Assembly (NCBI GenBank): GCA_943359495.1
Contig: CALRHY010000060.1
Location: 1-5,061 of the forward strand
Direction: 5' to 3'
Length of the DNA: 5,061 nt
From: Candidatus Uhrbacteria bacterium RIFOXYB12_FULL_58_10
Lineage (GTDB): Bacteria > Patescibacteriota > Patescibacteriia > 2-12-FULL-57-11
Numbering within the stretch: position 1 is the stretch's first letter; each line of letters begins with the position of its first letter. A program made the translations under genes and the position numbers. The notes beneath the pieces are model-generated. The model made no database searches. It was not told where the DNA came from and was given only the letters and a program-made list of their open reading frames with translations. Below are positions 1 through 5,061 of the stretch, one piece after another.

Positions 1-1
1 A

Positions 2-178
2 AAAAAAGCATATAAGCAGGCATCAAAACTAACTGAACAGATATTCTATTTGCCGATCTTGCGAGACGATAAATGGCGGATCTTTCAATATGTCGAAGGT
101 TGTGAAAAAACTATAACAAAAGATGAGTTTATTCTTTTTTCCAAACAGGAAACTGCACAAACTTCAGCTATGGTTTAA
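2..178 (+). CDS. C-terminal fragment of an unrecognised protein (5' end outside window)
   Basis: An open frame enters at the window edge and runs 58 codons to a TAA at 176-178; the start lies upstream of the window. The visible tail is hydrophilic and mixed in charge, with motifs such as IFYLPILRDDKWRIFQYVEG and TKDEFILFSKQE, and one cysteine. There is no membrane segment or signal peptide. I do not recognise the family. Support for it being real comes from the uninterrupted frame to the window edge and from the intrinsic terminator that begins 33 bases after the stop. Its base composition is odd: I count 62 G+C in the first 180 bases (about 34%), clearly lower than the later genes (37 of 60 bases in 2101-2160). 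That could mean a different origin or simply a different expression class. Confidence 0.6.
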   Translation, partial: KKAYKQASKLTEQIFYLPILRDDKWRIFQYVEGCEKTITKDEFILFSKQETAQTSAMV

Positions 179-294
179 GGGAGTGTGGGATTCGAAATAA
201 TTTTTGCTCTCAAAAAAGCAGCGCGCTTGGACGACGCTGCTTTTTTGTTGCCTGGGGAAGCAGGTTTCTTCGGTATCGTGTACGCTACGAGTAT
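179..294 (+). other. Intergenic region between terminator unit and DM13 gene
   Basis: These 116 bases hold the terminator (212-246) and must hold the promoter of the DM13 gene group. The best -10-like sequences I find are TATCGT (274-279) and TACGCT (281-286), each weak, with no well-spaced -35 box. I therefore do not assign a promoter here. Confidence 0.4.
212..246 (+). terminator. Rho-independent terminator, possibly bidirectional
   Basis: A perfect 12-bp inverted repeat pairs AAAAAAGCAGCG (212-223) with CGCTGCTTTTTT (235-246) around an 11-base loop (224-234). The GC-rich upper stem is GCAGCG/CGCTGC and the T run follows directly. It lies 33 bases after the stop of the upstream gene fragment and 48 bases before the DM13 gene start, so it separates the two transcription units. 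The matching A run on the left arm means it could also act on the opposite strand, but no minus-strand gene is visible that would need it. Confidence 0.9.
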
Positions 295-768
295 ATGAAA
301 AAGAAACTTTTTTTACTGGCCGGTATTTTTGGGCTCGGCGTTGCATATTGGCTTATCTCTCCCCTTTGGCGAACGGTAGAGATGCACGACACGCTCCCAG
401 GGGCTGAACAGGCAACGGCAGCGTCCGAGACGGGTGAGGCATCGCCAATAGTTGTCCAGCCAGTCATTTTGAAACAAGCATCCTTGGTTGCGCACGCCCA
501 TGAGGTAGAAGGATCAGTCTTGGTGGTTCAAACCGGAGAGGAACGGATCCTACGCTTTGAAAAATTGAAAACAATCAATGGGCCGGATCTGCGCATTTAT
601 TTGGCATCAGATTTGGATGCAAGGGATATTGTCGACCTTGGCCCGATACGTGCCACGGAAGGGGAAGTGAATTATCCCATTCCTGCTGGGACCGATTTAG
701 AAAAATATGGAAAGGTCCTTATTTGGTGCCGTGCATTCCGCGTGCTTTTTAGTGCGGCTGAGCTGTAG
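295..768 (+). CDS. DM13 domain-containing membrane-anchored protein
   Basis: This 157-residue protein has an N-terminal membrane segment (about residues 4-22, after MKKK) that acts as an uncleaved anchor or signal, then a low-complexity acidic/Ala-rich spacer (about 30-60), then a DM13 domain filling residues 67-157. Family hallmarks seen are RILRFEKLKTINGPDLRIYL (84-103), VDLGPI (113-118), NYPIPAGTDL (126-135) and the closing KVLIWCRAFRVLFSAAEL (140-157), with the conserved IWC cysteine at 145. DM13 domains have been predicted to be extracytoplasmic redox or electron-transfer modules, but the reaction here is unknown. The domain should face outside the membrane. ATG 295 is chosen because it begins the charged start of the anchor; no strong Shine-Dalgarno sequence precedes it, only a weak CGAG. 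The next gene follows after 24 bases in the same direction. Confidence 0.9.
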   Translation: MKKKLFLLAGIFGLGVAYWLISPLWRTVEMHDTLPGAEQATAASETGEASPIVVQPVILKQASLVAHAHEVEGSVLVVQTGEERILRFEKLKTINGPDLRIYLASDLDARDIVDLGPIRATEGEVNYPIPAGTDLEKYGKVLIWCRAFRVLFSAAEL

Positions 769-775
769 TTGATTG

Positions 776-781
776 TATAAC
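776..781 (+). promoter_or_regulatory. Possible -10 box before the DUF2892 fusion gene
   Basis: TATAAC matches five of six bases of the bacterial -10 consensus and ends 11 bases before ATG 793. A transcript from it would have a leader of only a few bases. No credible -35 hexamer lies at the usual spacing. The gene could equally be read through from the DM13 gene, so this is a weak call based on position and on similarity in placement to the better promoter at 1985-1993. Confidence 0.3.
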
Positions 782-792
782 CTGAAAACGCT

Positions 793-1647
793 ATGAAAAA
801 ATATTTGTTTCTTCCTGTTTGTGCGCTTGCCTTTCTTCTTCCAGTAGTTGCATCTGCGCACCAACCACGCATCACCACCGACGCAGTGACGATCGTGACT
901 GATCCGGAAACCTCAAAAGCATATTACGCGCAATTGTCTGGTGAACCGCAGGTCTATCGCATCAGTGCAACGAAACCATTTGCGTTGTATGTGAATGTTT
1001 TGGTTCCAGATATCGCTGGGCAGAAAAAGGATGTGTCCGCAGTCATCATCAAAGATGGCGACGCAGAACACCCGCTCGCGGTGCTTGATGGCACGACGTT
1101 TGCGTGGACGCGTTTTTGGGAGGAGTTTGGCCGTAATTGGTATTGGGAGGGGCCGGAGTACAAAGCAACTGCGGAAGCGGGGGAGTATGAGGTGCGGGTG
1201 TGGAGTAGTAATAACGACAGTAAGTATTCTTTGGCGATAGGCGAAGCAGAATTGTTTGATGCGAAAGAAAGTGTGAATGCGTTGCACCTGATTCCGCAGA
1301 TCAAAAAAGACTTCTTTAACGAGTCACCGATCAGCTTTCTCTTGTCGCCATTTGGCTTTGGGTATGTGTTCGTGATGTTCGTCTTGGCCGGAGTGTTTGG
1401 GTTTCTCTATCGTTTTCTCCTGAAGAAATTTGCACGCACTTCTCCAACGCGTCGGCTTTCAAAAAATATCAGCACATCTGATCGCTTGTTGCGCGCCGGC
1501 TTCGGTCTCGGTCTGTTCCTGTTGGCGATAGCGACCTCGTGGAGCCCATTCCTTTTGTTCGCTGCAGGGTTCTGCTTTTTTGAAGCGGCATTTTCTTGGT
1601 GTGGCTTGTACGCAGCGATGGGGAAGAGCACGTGCCCGATGCCGTAG
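793..1647 (+). CDS. Secreted 'HQPRI' domain fused to a C-terminal DUF2892 membrane domain
   Basis: The 284-residue product has a cleavable signal peptide (1-22, likely cut at VASA|HQPRI). An extracytoplasmic, probably beta-rich domain follows (23-185) with LYVNVLVPDI (65-74), the aromatic stretch WEEFGRNWYWEGPEY (109-123), AGEYEVRVWSSNN (129-141) and KYSLAIGE (144-151). I recognise this domain type from hypothetical proteins of Patescibacteria and other microbes but know no function or Pfam name. A membrane helix spans about 190-210, followed by a basic, presumably cytoplasmic linker (211-224). Residues 225-284 match DUF2892 (YgaP-type membrane hairpin): the DRLLRAGFGLGL start, two helices (about 232-248 and 250-268), and the closing CGLYAAMGKSTCP (270-282) with conserved cysteines at 270 and 281. 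It lies 24 bases after the DM13 gene. No Shine-Dalgarno sequence is seen. A role in envelope redox or thiol chemistry is only a guess from the cysteines and the neighbour. Confidence 0.85.
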   Translation: MKKYLFLPVCALAFLLPVVASAHQPRITTDAVTIVTDPETSKAYYAQLSGEPQVYRISATKPFALYVNVLVPDIAGQKKDVSAVIIKDGDAEHPLAVLDGTTFAWTRFWEEFGRNWYWEGPEYKATAEAGEYEVRVWSSNNDSKYSLAIGEAELFDAKESVNALHLIPQIKKDFFNESPISFLLSPFGFGYVFVMFVLAGVFGFLYRFLLKKFARTSPTRRLSKNISTSDRLLRAGFGLGLFLLAIATSWSPFLLFAAGFCFFEAAFSWCGLYAAMGKSTCPMP

Positions 1648-1648
1648 T

Positions 1649-1951
1649 ATGCAAAAGAGGCGCTATCAATTTTCGGCGTCCGTTTGGGTGTATCCCGGTG
1701 TTGCGGCGTGGCATTTTCTTTCTGTTCCAAAAAAAGAATCTGCGGGAATCAAACAAGCATTTCACGAAAAGAAACGCGGTTGGGGATCACTGCCTGTCGC
1801 CGTGACGATTGGAAAAACCACTTGGAACACATCTATTTTTCCTGACACAAAATCTGGAACCTATCTTTTGCCACTCAAAGCTGCAGTGCGGAAGCGTGAA
1901 CATATTTTTGCAAAAGAAGAGTTGCGTGTGTCATTGAAAATTGAGGCCTGA
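1649..1951 (+). CDS. DUF1905 family protein
   Basis: This 100-residue soluble protein matches the DUF1905 family closely along its whole length. Hallmarks are WVYPGVAAWHF (13-23), KKRGWGSLPVAVTIGKTTWN (41-60) and SIFPDTKSGTYLLPLKAAVR (62-81), ending in a short beta-strand SLKIEA. The family folds as a small beta-rich domain, sometimes fused to the YdeI/OmdA-like 'bacteriocin protection' domain. That partner is absent here and no biochemical function is established. The frame is open from an earlier ATG at 1580, but those 23 extra residues are basic, lie inside the preceding membrane gene and do not belong to the family, so ATG 1649 is the start. It begins one base after the TAG of the DUF2892 gene (TAGTATG), which suggests translational coupling. 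No Shine-Dalgarno sequence is in range. The stop is TGA, consistent with the standard code. Confidence 0.9.
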   Translation: MQKRRYQFSASVWVYPGVAAWHFLSVPKKESAGIKQAFHEKKRGWGSLPVAVTIGKTTWNTSIFPDTKSGTYLLPLKAAVRKREHIFAKEELRVSLKIEA

Positions 1952-1984
1952 GCAAAAATGAATGGAGAGAATGAGAGTTTTTTG

Positions 1985-1993
1985 TGTTATAGT
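1985..1993 (+). promoter_or_regulatory. Extended -10 promoter of the large secreted-protein gene
   Basis: TGTTATAGT contains the extended -10 element (TGn) followed by TATAGT, five of six consensus bases. No good -35 hexamer is found 16-18 bases upstream (the region reads GGAGAGA), as is usual for extended -10 promoters. A start site about seven bases after the box would fall near 1999-2001, only two to four bases before ATG 2003, so the mRNA would be nearly leaderless. This placement is also the main argument against the upstream ATG at 1958, which would lie before the promoter. Confidence 0.7.
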
Positions 1994-2002
1994 GTTGGCA
2001 TT

Positions 2003-4384
2003 ATGCACACCCACACATTTCGTCTTCGCCGTGTCGCGATTGGCGTCCTTTCGCTCAGTCTTTCTCTTGCCAGTCTTCCCGCGTTTGCGGTGAGCGGCGG
2101 CAATGGTCCGGGGCAAGTCCCGGTGGCAACGCTCGGAGGGAATGCAACGATCGATTACGCGTACCGCTCTTCGGGCGGCGTATTTACTGATGTCACAGCT
2201 GCAGCAAACAGCACGACGGCGAACGATGTAACAGTCGGTTCGAATTTGGCCGCCGATGTTTTGTATGTCGGGATGAAATCGCCGTTCGACACCATCTATC
2301 TTGATGTGGGGACGTGGGGTGTTGGCAGCGCAGGAGCGTTGCAATTTGCGTACGGGACAACTGTTGCTGGATTGGGTGGGAATGTTGTGACGAGCTATAG
2401 CTCTCTGAATGTCACGAGCGCTAGCGGAGATACGAATTTGAAGACAGCAGTTTCTGGTGGGATGACGACGCTGACGTTTACCCCGCCTGTTGATTTTGCT
2501 GCGAATGCAAAAGTAAACGGCGTGCAGGCATATTGGGTACGGATTACGACATCGGGCGGGTACACCACTCCTGTCAAAGCAAACCAGCTCCGGACGCGTG
2601 CATATAACGCTGTCATAAAACTTGCTGAACAATATTCGGAAGCACTGTGGATAACCGCACTGGCACCATCCTCCTACTTTACCTGTACGAGCAGTCAATA
2701 TTACGGCGAATGGAATGTTGGAAATGGGATCCATTACTACGCGCTCCGTACCGATGGCGGCAACTGCACCATGTTCTTTGATCCGCCAAACTTCGGATCT
2801 GCAGGGATTTCTATAAACAATCTCACAACCACACTCAGTGATTGGACACTAAACGCTGTCCATTTGCCTCAAAATATCGAAATGCGATTGTACGACGAAG
2901 TGGGTAACAGTATTCCTGATGCGACGGTTGCCTGGAACGGCATGCCGATAGCTGCGGGGACAGGTACGTTGGCTGGAACGTATTACGCAACCAAACCGGT
3001 TGGTGTTGCGGGAAAAATTACCGTGACACGCGTGGGCTACGTCACTGAAGATGTGGTGAACGGAATCAATCCGGTGTATCAAAACGTGGTGCCCTCCGAA
3101 GTTGGTATCGCCTACTTTGATACGTTTTATGGTGGAATCGGAAGCGTGCACCCACCATGTTCTTCCGTAAATATTGCCGACATCACTTTTTGTACGCCGT
3201 TGCGTCGTGATGCGGAGATCAAAGTGATGGGTGGTGGCGCTCCAGTTGTGAGCGCTGCAGTGACTGTCTACACCGATGCGGGGATGACTGTGATTGCTGA
3301 TGATGAGTCAAAAATAGGCCAAACGAAAGACGCGAGCGGGACATCAGATGGCTCTGGTTTCCTGCGCGCTGCCTTGGCGTCTGGGACGTACACTTACACT
3401 GTCTCTGCTGCGGGATATGCCGCATTCACTGGAACTGCGGTCGTAACGTCTGGCAAACTCAATTCGTTTACTGCAGCGCTGACGCCAGGGGTAAATCCTG
3501 TCATGAACGATCCGAATCCTTCTGCTTCACAATCCAGCGTCTCCATTGCTCCAGCTATCGTTGCTGCCGATGGGACAAGTGCTGCGACGGTGACTGTTAC
3601 TGTCCGTAATGCCGGGGGCCAGCCGCTGATGGGGAAATCCGTCACACTGGTTGGAGTACTCTTCGGCCTTACTGTGACGCCTTCTGCGGTGATGACGGAT
3701 GCATCTGGTGTTGCAAAGCTAGCGGTGCGCTCGACAAGTGAGGGGGCCATTACCATTTCTGCTTTTGCTGACAGTACGTTCCTGACGCAATCCGTCAGTG
3801 TTCAATTCAGCAACAGCGCACCGGTGGTCCCTCCTGTGCAGCCTGTCGTTCCACCGTCAGATCCTTCGGTGCCGCCAGCTCCGCCTGTCGAAGGTCCTGC
3901 TGCTTCCTGTCAGCAATCCATTACGTCAGGGAAACTAGTGAAACTTCCCGATGATGCCGATCCAAGCACGCAAGCAGACACCGCCGTCTACTACATCGGC
4001 ACAGACTGTAAACGCCACGCCTTTCCAAATAGCAAAGTCTACTTTTCGTGGTATACGGATTTTGCCGGTGTGACCGTCGTTTCTTCTCAAACCATGGCCT
4101 CGTTTAGTCTTGGAAAAGCAGTGAATTACCGTCCGGGCATTAAGATGGTTAAGTTCCAATCGTTGAACACCGTCTACGTTGTCGCCAAAGGGGGAGTATT
4201 ACGTTGGGTAAAGACAGAGGCTGCGGCCAGTGGCCTGTACGGTTCTGATTGGAACAAAAAAGTGGATGATATTTCTGATGCCTTTTTCACGAACTATGCT
4301 TTTGGAACGGATGTGAATGCTTCTGCGGAATTTGTTGCTGCAACGGAGCAAGCGGCCGCACCGAATATCTCACAGAATTTTTAA
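2003..4384 (+). CDS. Large modular secreted/surface protein with Big_1 domain and duplicated C-terminal domain
   Basis: This 793-residue exported protein starts with a signal peptide (1-29: MHTHTFRLRR, a hydrophobic core, cut at PAFA|VSGG). Modules in order: a paralogue-shared module (44-202) with FDTIYLDVGTWG, LTFTPPVDF and VNGVQAYWVRITT; an aromatic segment (about 203-288); a carboxypeptidase-regulatory-like stretch (about 290-350, YDEVGNSIPDATVAWNG to GYVTEDV); a second such stretch (about 402-495, SGFLRAALASGTYTYTVSAAG); a Big_1/invasin-type Ig domain (510-602, VAADGTSAATVTVTVRNAGG, then TDASGVAKLAV); a Pro-rich linker (604-632); and a C-terminal domain (639-775) made of two related halves. 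There is no LPXTG, SLH or C-terminal membrane helix, so cell attachment is unexplained. Six cysteines fall in three local pairs. The frame is open from ATG 1958, but ATG 2003 directly begins a classic signal peptide just after a promoter. The role is probably adhesion or envelope structure, by inference. Confidence 0.85.
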   Translation: MHTHTFRLRRVAIGVLSLSLSLASLPAFAVSGGNGPGQVPVATLGGNATIDYAYRSSGGVFTDVTAAANSTTANDVTVGSNLAADVLYVGMKSPFDTIYLDVGTWGVGSAGALQFAYGTTVAGLGGNVVTSYSSLNVTSASGDTNLKTAVSGGMTTLTFTPPVDFAANAKVNGVQAYWVRITTSGGYTTPVKANQLRTRAYNAVIKLAEQYSEALWITALAPSSYFTCTSSQYYGEWNVGNGIHYYALRTDGGNCTMFFDPPNFGSAGISINNLTTTLSDWTLNAVHLPQNIEMRLYDEVGNSIPDATVAWNGMPIAAGTGTLAGTYYATKPVGVAGKITVTRVGYVTEDVVNGINPVYQNVVPSEVGIAYFDTFYGGIGSVHPPCSSVNIADITFCTPLRRDAEIKVMGGGAPVVSAAVTVYTDAGMTVIADDESKIGQTKDASGTSDGSGFLRAALASGTYTYTVSAAGYAAFTGTAVVTSGKLNSFTAALTPGVNPVMNDPNPSASQSSVSIAPAIVAADGTSAATVTVTVRNAGGQPLMGKSVTLVGVLFGLTVTPSAVMTDASGVAKLAVRSTSEGAITISAFADSTFLTQSVSVQFSNSAPVVPPVQPVVPPSDPSVPPAPPVEGPAASCQQSITSGKLVKLPDDADPSTQADTAVYYIGTDCKRHAFPNSKVYFSWYTDFAGVTVVSSQTMASFSLGKAVNYRPGIKMVKFQSLNTVYVVAKGGVLRWVKTEAAASGLYGSDWNKKVDDISDAFFTNYAFGTDVNASAEFVAATEQAAAPNISQNF
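2132..2608 (+). repeat. Paralogue-shared module, copy 1
   Basis: It encodes residues 44-202 of the first large protein. Its two ends are highly similar to 4514-4981 in the next gene: 54 of 63 residues are identical in the first block and 43 of 62 in the last, counted by hand. DNA identity includes a perfect 26-base match (2198-2223 with 4580-4605) and a perfect 23-base match (2297-2319 with 4679-4701). The middle of the module is divergent. The pattern FTPPVDF ... VNGVQAYWVRITT ... YTTPVKANQL resembles beta-sandwich modules I know from bacterial surface and phage-tail-like proteins. Confidence 0.9.
3530..3808 (+). other. Big_1 (invasin-type) Ig-like domain region
   Basis: Residues 510-602 of the large protein carry the typical Big_1 layout: an opening strand SSVSIAPAIVAADGTSAATV, the VTVRNAGGQPLMGKSVTL loop, the TDASGVAKLAV turn and closing strands ending SVSVQF. 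These domains are structural spacers in adhesins and other exported proteins. The region is followed by a proline-rich linker (residues 604-632, coded by 3812-3898) that would hold the C-terminal domain away from the Ig-like part. Confidence 0.8.
3929..4114 (+). repeat. C-terminal domain, internal repeat unit 1
   Basis: Residues 643-704 begin GKLVKLPDD, followed by AVYYIGTDCKRHAFPNSKVY, FSWYTDFAGVTVVS and end FSLG. The unit matches the following one (712-768) in order: a V-K-hydrophobic start, a VY-hydrophobic strand, a D/G turn with basic/aromatic residues, an aromatic Y/W stretch, a V..hydrophobic-S strand and a final F-x-x-G or F-G. Unit 1 has an extra acidic loop (DDADPSTQADT), which could bind a cation; this is speculation. 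Confidence 0.65.
4136..4306 (+). repeat. C-terminal domain, internal repeat unit 2
   Basis: Residues 712-768 begin GIKMVKFQS, followed by NTVYVVAKGGVLRWVKTEAA, LYGSDWNKKVDDIS and end NYAFG. The pair of units forms one domain that I associate with the ends of many large secreted Patescibacteria proteins. I know no assigned function. The repeat is at the protein level; the DNA of the two units is not obviously alike, so the duplication is old. Confidence 0.65.
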
Positions 4385-4393
4385 CGTCTGATT

Positions 4394-5061
4394 ATGCAAC
4401 TCTCCCACACGCATCAACGTTTTTTTTCGGTAGCGGTTAGTGTTATTGCAGTCAGCCTTTCGTTTGGACAAACCATGCCAGCCTTGGCATTTGGTGGCGG
4501 TTCCAGCACACCATTAGCTGGCAATGCGGCGATTGACTACGCCTATCGCTATTCAGGCGGCGTCTACACCGATGTTACGGCTGCAGCAAACAGCACGACG
4601 GCGAATGATGTGACGGTTGGTTCAACAGCTGCGAATGACGTGCTCTATATCGGAATGAAATCACCGTTCGACACCTTGTATCTTGATGTGGGGACGTGGG
4701 GCGCAAGCAATGGCCTCGGTGGAATACTGAAATACGAGTATGTGAGTGGTTTTTTTATTGCAAATACCTACAAGACCCTCACCGTCACCAGTCCAAGCAA
4801 CGATACAAATTTGAAAACAGCAGTCTCTGGTGGTCAAACATCCGTTTCTTTTACTCGTCCACAAGATTGGTATGCGGCAGGTAAGGTGAACGGTACTACT
4901 GCGTACTGGATCAAAATCACGACGACTGGAGCGTATAGTACTGCGGTCAAGGCAAATCAACTCCGAACACGCGCGTATAATGTACGACTTACCTTTAAGA
5001 AAGAGTTGTTTGATACCTACATCGATGACGCAACTATTACTGCGACGTTGAACAATTGTGG
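4394..5061 (+). CDS. Secreted/surface protein, paralogue of the preceding gene (3' end outside window)
   Basis: An open frame of 222 codons runs from ATG 4394 off the window end. The start gives a signal peptide (1-32: MQLSHTHQRF, a hydrophobic stretch, MPALA|FGGG). The mature protein opens with the module shared with the preceding gene (residues 41-196), including IDYAYRYSGGVYTDVTAAAN, MKSPFDTLYLDVGTWG, VNGTTAYWIKITTTG and VKANQLRTRAYN. The last visible residues (LFDTYIDDATITATLNNC) correspond in place to the carboxypeptidase-regulatory-like stretch of the paralogue (YDEVGNSIPDATVAWNG), so the order of modules seems conserved. The gene begins nine bases after the previous stop in the same frame, with no Shine-Dalgarno sequence, and is probably co-transcribed. 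Whether it ends with the same Big_1 and C-terminal domains cannot be seen. Confidence 0.88.
   Translation, partial: MQLSHTHQRFFSVAVSVIAVSLSFGQTMPALAFGGGSSTPLAGNAAIDYAYRYSGGVYTDVTAAANSTTANDVTVGSTAANDVLYIGMKSPFDTLYLDVGTWGASNGLGGILKYEYVSGFFIANTYKTLTVTSPSNDTNLKTAVSGGQTSVSFTRPQDWYAAGKVNGTTAYWIKITTTGAYSTAVKANQLRTRAYNVRLTFKKELFDTYIDDATITATLNNC
4514..4981 (+). repeat. Paralogue-shared module, copy 2
   Basis: It encodes residues 41-196 of the second large protein and pairs with 2132-2608. Copy 2 is three residues shorter, the difference lying in the divergent middle (31 versus 34 residues). Silent differences between otherwise identical stretches (for example AAC/AAT, GTA/GTG, GTC/GTT after the 26-base perfect match) show that the duplication is not brand new. 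Confidence 0.9.

Noticed and set aside
204..407. 67-codon plus-strand frame across the terminator
   Set aside because: It reads through the terminator hairpin and into the DM13 gene out of frame, and the product has no recognisable feature.
793..825. Lipoprotein signal in the DUF2892 fusion protein (LPVC at residues 7-10)
   Set aside because: The cysteine is too close to the N terminus and V at the -1 position does not fit a lipobox; a normal cleavage site VASA|HQ follows.
913..1304. Minus-strand open frames opposite the DUF2892 fusion gene
   Set aside because: They are shadows of a gene with clear domains on the plus strand, with no start context or family signal of their own.
1580..1648. 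N-terminal extension of the DUF1905 gene
   Set aside because: It overlaps the DUF2892 coding region in another frame, and DUF1905 similarity begins at ATG 1649.
1952..1984. Terminator between the DUF1905 gene and the large gene
   Set aside because: There is a six-T run at 1978-1983 but no stable GC-rich stem before it.
1958..2002. N-terminal extension of the large secreted protein from ATG 1958
   Set aside because: The 15 extra residues would precede a complete signal peptide, and the extended -10 promoter lies inside this stretch.
1931..2734. Long minus-strand open frame of 267 codons
   Set aside because: It lies antisense to the signal peptide and first module of the large secreted protein. 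Its translation is rich in Arg, Cys and His with no family features, while the plus strand has clear domains and a paralogue.
295..5061. Recoding of UGA as glycine, as in some related candidate phyla
   Set aside because: TGA ends the DUF1905 gene exactly where the family ends, and none of the other reading frames contains an internal TGA.

Overview
The window is a compact stretch of bacterial DNA with every supported gene on the + strand. It most likely comes from a member of the Candidate Phyla Radiation (Patescibacteria, Parcubacteria-like). I infer this from the type of proteins: a DM13 protein with one membrane anchor, a secreted protein starting with a mature 'HQPRI' sequence, and very large secreted proteins ending in a 'VYYIGTDCKRHAFPN' type domain that I associate with that group. 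No marker gene is present, so this is an inference. The standard genetic code fits: TGA ends one gene and does not interrupt the others.

Layout. (1) Positions 2-178 hold the end of an unrecognised, AT-rich gene, followed by a perfect 12-bp stem-loop with a T run (212-246), a good intrinsic terminator. (2) Positions 295-1951 hold three tightly packed genes: a membrane-anchored DM13 protein, a secreted/membrane protein that joins an exported beta-rich domain to a C-terminal DUF2892 membrane hairpin, and a small DUF1905 protein that starts one base after the preceding stop codon. (3) After a 51-base gap with a convincing extended -10 promoter there are two tandem genes for large exported proteins (2003-4384, and 4394 to the window end). 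They are paralogues: both start with a signal peptide and then share a module of about 156-159 residues that is about 86% identical over its first 63 residues. The first protein is complete. It continues with carboxypeptidase-regulatory-like segments, a bacterial Ig-like (Big_1) domain, a proline-rich linker and an internally duplicated C-terminal domain. The second runs off the window.

How the genes may work together. Four of the five genes after the terminator encode exported or membrane proteins, so this is a cell-envelope region. The DM13/DUF2892 pair could form an envelope redox or thiol-related unit; this is inferred from family membership only. The tandem paralogues look like modular surface proteins, perhaps adhesins, with conserved flanks around a divergent core. 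None of the five starts has a recognisable Shine-Dalgarno sequence, and the promoter of the large gene would give an almost leaderless mRNA. I saw no RNA gene, CRISPR array, insertion sequence or phage gene.
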